DNA from: Paracoccus albus
GTDB taxonomy: Bacteria > Pseudomonadota > Alphaproteobacteria > Rhodobacterales > Rhodobacteraceae
Direction of reading: 5' to 3'
Assembly: GCF_027913035.1 (NCBI RefSeq)
Contig: NZ_CP115775.1
Location: 744,001 to 808,000 of the forward strand
DNA: 64,000 bases
Position 1 is the stretch's first letter; every line of letters starts with the position of its first letter. The position numbers and the translations under genes were made by a program. The notes under the pieces were generated by a model that was given only the letters and a program-made list of their open reading frames with translations, made no database searches and was not told the DNA's origin. Below, piece after piece: positions 62,389 to 64,000 of the stretch.

Positions 62389-62982
62389 ATGGCAGAAATC
62401 GAATTCGAACTGATCTTCGCCCTTCCCGGAGGTGATCACGATGCGTTCGAACTGATGGATGCGGTTTTCGAGGCCGGATTCGAGGACGCCATCGTTGGCA
62501 CTGGTGTCCCTGGCATGATCGGGATCGCGCTGGAAGCTGCCAGCGATCACGCCGAAGATGCCATTCTAGACGCCGCGCGCGCGATCCAGAAACAGCTTCC
62601 TGCTGGGTCTGTACTGCGTGAAGTGCGCCCGGACCTGGTCAGCCTCGCTGATGTTGCAAAGCGGCTCGACGTGACACGTCAGTCTCTCCAGAAGCGGAAA
62701 ATGCCCTTGCCCAGCCAGGGCGGTCTGTTCCGCATGGAAGAGGTTGCCGTCGTCATCATGGAAGCCGCGCAAGGTAAGGGCGCAGGAACCCGCAAGGGGC
62801 GTTTCTCGATCGAGAAGGCTGCTAGATGGCTGAGCGCCGGCAAACCTGCGCGCAGGGTCAACGCTGGTCTTGCCGTCGGCGTCATTGACGGTGCGACGCT
62901 GGAAGTGCGCGAGGATGCCAAGCACTTCATCTACGCGGACAATCCGGCAACCGACCCACGGAATAGTGCTGGCGCGGTCTGA
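62389..62982 (+). CDS. HTH protein, partner of the HicA-like gene
   Basis: A 197-residue protein. Residues 1-75 form an alpha/beta domain (IEFELIFALPGGDHDAFELM), and about 90-125 an HTH of MerR/excisionase type: VSLADVAKRLDVTRQSLQKR then KMPLPSQGGLFRMEEV. The last 60 residues are Ala-rich. ATG 62389 follows AAGAGGA by nine bases; an earlier ATG at 62380 is possible. As the second gene of a pair with a palindrome before the operon, it is the likely antitoxin and repressor. No family name is known to me. Confidence 0.6.
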   Translation: MAEIEFELIFALPGGDHDAFELMDAVFEAGFEDAIVGTGVPGMIGIALEAASDHAEDAILDAARAIQKQLPAGSVLREVRPDLVSLADVAKRLDVTRQSLQKRKMPLPSQGGLFRMEEVAVVIMEAAQGKGAGTRKGRFSIEKAARWLSAGKPARRVNAGLAVGVIDGATLEVREDAKHFIYADNPATDPRNSAGAV

Positions 62983-63000
62983 ACTCCCCAATGGTCTTTC

Positions 63001-63060
63001 GCGCGCCAAACCATAGCATGGCAAAGGGCGCGCATTTGCCAACCTGTAGCTTGGCAAATG
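63001..63060. repeat. Two dyads with direct-repeat character downstream of the HTH gene
   Basis: GCGCGCC (63001-63007) pairs with GGCGCGC (63027-63033) across 19 bases, and CATTTGCCAA (63033-63042) pairs perfectly with TTGGCAAATG (63051-63060) across 8 bases. The two blocks also form an imperfect direct repeat of about 23 bases (GCCAA.CC..TAGC.TGGCAAA.GG). It lies between two gene clusters of opposite strand. It could be a two-way terminator, a protein-binding site or a recombination site. Confidence 0.6.
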
Positions 63061-63103
63061 GCTCAATGCGTCAGCCCCCGGTCCATGTCCCGATCGCGCA
63101 CTT

Positions 63104-63406
63104 CTAGCTCTGTCTCAGCCGTTCTTCGGCGTCCCTCGCTAAGCTCAAGCTCTCGTTCAACTTCGCGTCCAGCGCGTTGTAGGTGGCCTCTTCGCTCAGC
63201 AAGCCACGCAACGCCTGCATTGACGCGATCTGCGAGCGTATGAGCAACGTCGCGCAACCCGCGAAACCATCCAACTGGGCTTGCAGCCTCTTCGTCGAGC
63301 GCGCCTCTAACCCGCTCAATTCCACTGCTGAGGTTTCGCAGGCCGTCACCAACCGCTCGACGCAGGCGAGCAAGTCGCGCTCCAAGGCTGTCAGGGGTGT
63401 CGTCAT
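63104..63406 (-). CDS. Probable small mobilization accessory protein (MbeD-like)
   Basis: A 100-residue helical protein (MTTPLTALERDLLACVERLV and then LLIRSQIASMQALRGLLSEE). It resembles by eye the small coiled-coil mobilization proteins of ColE1-type plasmids, which overlap other mob genes. ATG 63406 has GAGGAG six bases upstream and lies 1 base after the previous stop codon. A second frame (63063-63410) overlaps it almost fully on the same strand, with a start (ATGA) closer to the ribosome site than usual; I favour the present frame. Function inferred, not proven. Confidence 0.5.
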   Translation of the reverse strand: MTTPLTALERDLLACVERLVTACETSAVELSGLEARSTKRLQAQLDGFAGCATLLIRSQIASMQALRGLLSEEATYNALDAKLNESLSLARDAEERLRQS

Positions 63407-63904
63407 TCATCTCTCCTCGATCTTGATGCAGATGACCGGCGTCCCGGCCAGTGTGCAGGTCTTCAGCTCGGTCCTGTCCGGGTCCAGCGTCAGCCAGGTC
63501 TCTTCCCTCTGCTCGATCCGCGTCAGGCCCAGTTCCGTCAGCTCCGAGCGCGTCAGCATGGACGTCCAGAACCAGCTCGCGGCCATCATCGAGGCGATCC
63601 CCGTCACGATCAGCCCCGAGATCACCCAGGGCGAGATCGTCAGCCAGCGCCTGATCTGTTCGGTCCGCGTCTCGAACAAGCTCCTGTTCTCGTTCAGGAA
63701 GCCGCGCAGTACCTCGGGCAGGGGATCGCGTGTAACCGTCAGCGGCTGGCCATCGGCATCACGCACCAGGTCGCGGTTGCCGTCATAGGCCAGCACGCGC
63801 TCGGCCACGAGATAGCCGACCGGCCCCTCACCTGCGCCTTTGCCGTTGGGGAAGATACCAGATAGAGGTTCCTTTGATATTGGCGCGCCCCAATACACAC
63901 GCAT
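63407..63904 (-). CDS. Mobilization-module remnant: relaxase-like start fused to membrane protein
   Basis: A 165-residue protein. The first 65 residues (AGEGPVGYLVAERVLAYDGN then RDPLPEVLRG) resemble the N-terminal region of relaxase-like proteins of small alphaproteobacterial plasmids. From residue 66 it turns into FLNENRSLFETRTEQIRRWL and a membrane helix (ISPWVISGLIVTGIASMMAA), typical of MobB-like accessory proteins. A deletion joining two mob genes explains this better than a natural fusion. It may still be translated, but relaxase activity is lost. It is followed by an MbeD-like gene with overlap of 1 base or less. Confidence 0.5.
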   Translation of the reverse strand: MRVYWGAPISKEPLSGIFPNGKGAGEGPVGYLVAERVLAYDGNRDLVRDADGQPLTVTRDPLPEVLRGFLNENRSLFETRTEQIRRWLTISPWVISGLIVTGIASMMAASWFWTSMLTRSELTELGLTRIEQREETWLTLDPDRTELKTCTLAGTPVICIKIEER

Positions 63905-64000
63905 CCTGCCTCGCTGCCCCTTTGCCTAAGATCAATTCGAGTGCGAGGCGTGCGAGGCTGCCAGACGGATGAGCAACGGAGGATTTCTGGTTCATCGAAG
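63905..64000. other. End of window, no gene seen
   Basis: These last 96 bases hold no supported gene. They lie upstream of the mobilization remnant on its strand and may carry its promoter. Confidence 0.4.

Larger units (their letters stand above)
49310..64000. mobile_element. tRNA-Lys-integrated genomic island (right end outside window)
   Basis: Everything from the tRNA 3' end on has accessory character: an integrase facing the tRNA, an excisionase-like HTH gene, an XRE regulator, a defence operon, a toxin-antitoxin-like pair and mobilization gene remnants. Gene order and strand layout differ from the core, and several genes start with GTG or TTG. The left boundary is the T-arm of tRNA-Lys. 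The distal att repeat would be a copy of the tRNA 3' end; I did not see one before 64,000, so the island continues. Confidence 0.85.

Noticed and set aside
63063..63410. Frame of 115 codons overlapping the MbeD-like gene
   Set aside because: Its start is only two bases from the ribosome site and its composition is Arg/Glu-rich; the alternative frame is better placed, though both could be used.
49344..64000. Search by eye for the distal attachment repeat of the island
   Set aside because: No second copy of the tRNA 3' end was seen, so the right boundary is taken to be outside the window.

Overview
The window looks like chromosome of an alphaproteobacterium of the Rhodobacteraceae, probably Paracoccus or a close relative. 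The evidence is the high G+C, a CckA hybrid kinase near recA, a GAAC-N7-GAAC LexA box before recA, an OlsB-type acyltransferase, the Anbu operon, PRC-barrel and YejA-like exported proteins, and a C-rich CCGGGGGC dyad after msrB. The assignment is by gene content only; no database was searched.

From 1 to about 49,340 the sequence is core chromosome. In order it carries the end of rnhA; yceD and a BamE-like lipoprotein; two membrane carriers; msrB; an olsB-like gene; a MipA porin-like protein and an ABC-F ATPase; ndk; a fatty-acid cluster (fabD, racemase-like gene, fabG, acpP); a DUF1190/glutathionylspermidine-synthase-like pair; an RND efflux pair; TetR; an rsmB-like gene; cckA; recA; an imelysin/DUF1513 pair; a lone YejA-like binding protein; an MFS carrier; a class IV aminotransferase; lolA; the four-gene Anbu operon; mutS; an exported hydratase-like protein; a secreted acidic PRC-barrel protein; mtaB; dapF and tRNA-Lys. 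Three genes are broken: a sulfotransferase with an in-frame TAA, a ketoacyl-synthase-III-like gene with three lesions, and a fosX-like gene with a stop, a frameshift and a lost metal ligand. Two intergenic regions hold hairpins, U-tracts and promoter-like boxes that suggest unannotated small RNAs (32,153-32,227 and about 34,598-34,724).

From the 3' end of tRNA-Lys (49,268-49,343) to the end of the window lies an integrated island. A tyrosine recombinase ends 5 bases after the tRNA. It is followed by a small ORF, an excisionase-like HTH protein, an XRE regulator and a zinc-ribbon membrane protein. Then comes a tightly overlapping operon: GHKL/MORC-like ATPase, Z1-domain helicase-like ATPase, PD-(D/E)XK (DUF4420-like) protein, AIPR protein and a short DUF2971-like protein. 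A convergent DNA cytosine methyltransferase and a divergent Vsr nicking endonuclease follow. This is the gene content of the MutL-like/Z1 restriction-modification islands, called Mza-type when described as an anti-phage system. After it come a HicA-like/HTH pair with its own operator and then remnants of a plasmid mobilization module. The right end of the island is not in the window.

The defence operon most likely acts as one complex: the methyltransferase marks host DNA, Vsr repairs deaminated 5-methylcytosine, and the ATPases and nuclease-like proteins act on unmarked or otherwise recognised DNA. The Anbu operon pairs a proteasome-like peptidase with an ATP-grasp ligase-like enzyme, an alpha-E protein and a transglutaminase-like peptidase, which suggests a peptide modification and turnover pathway.
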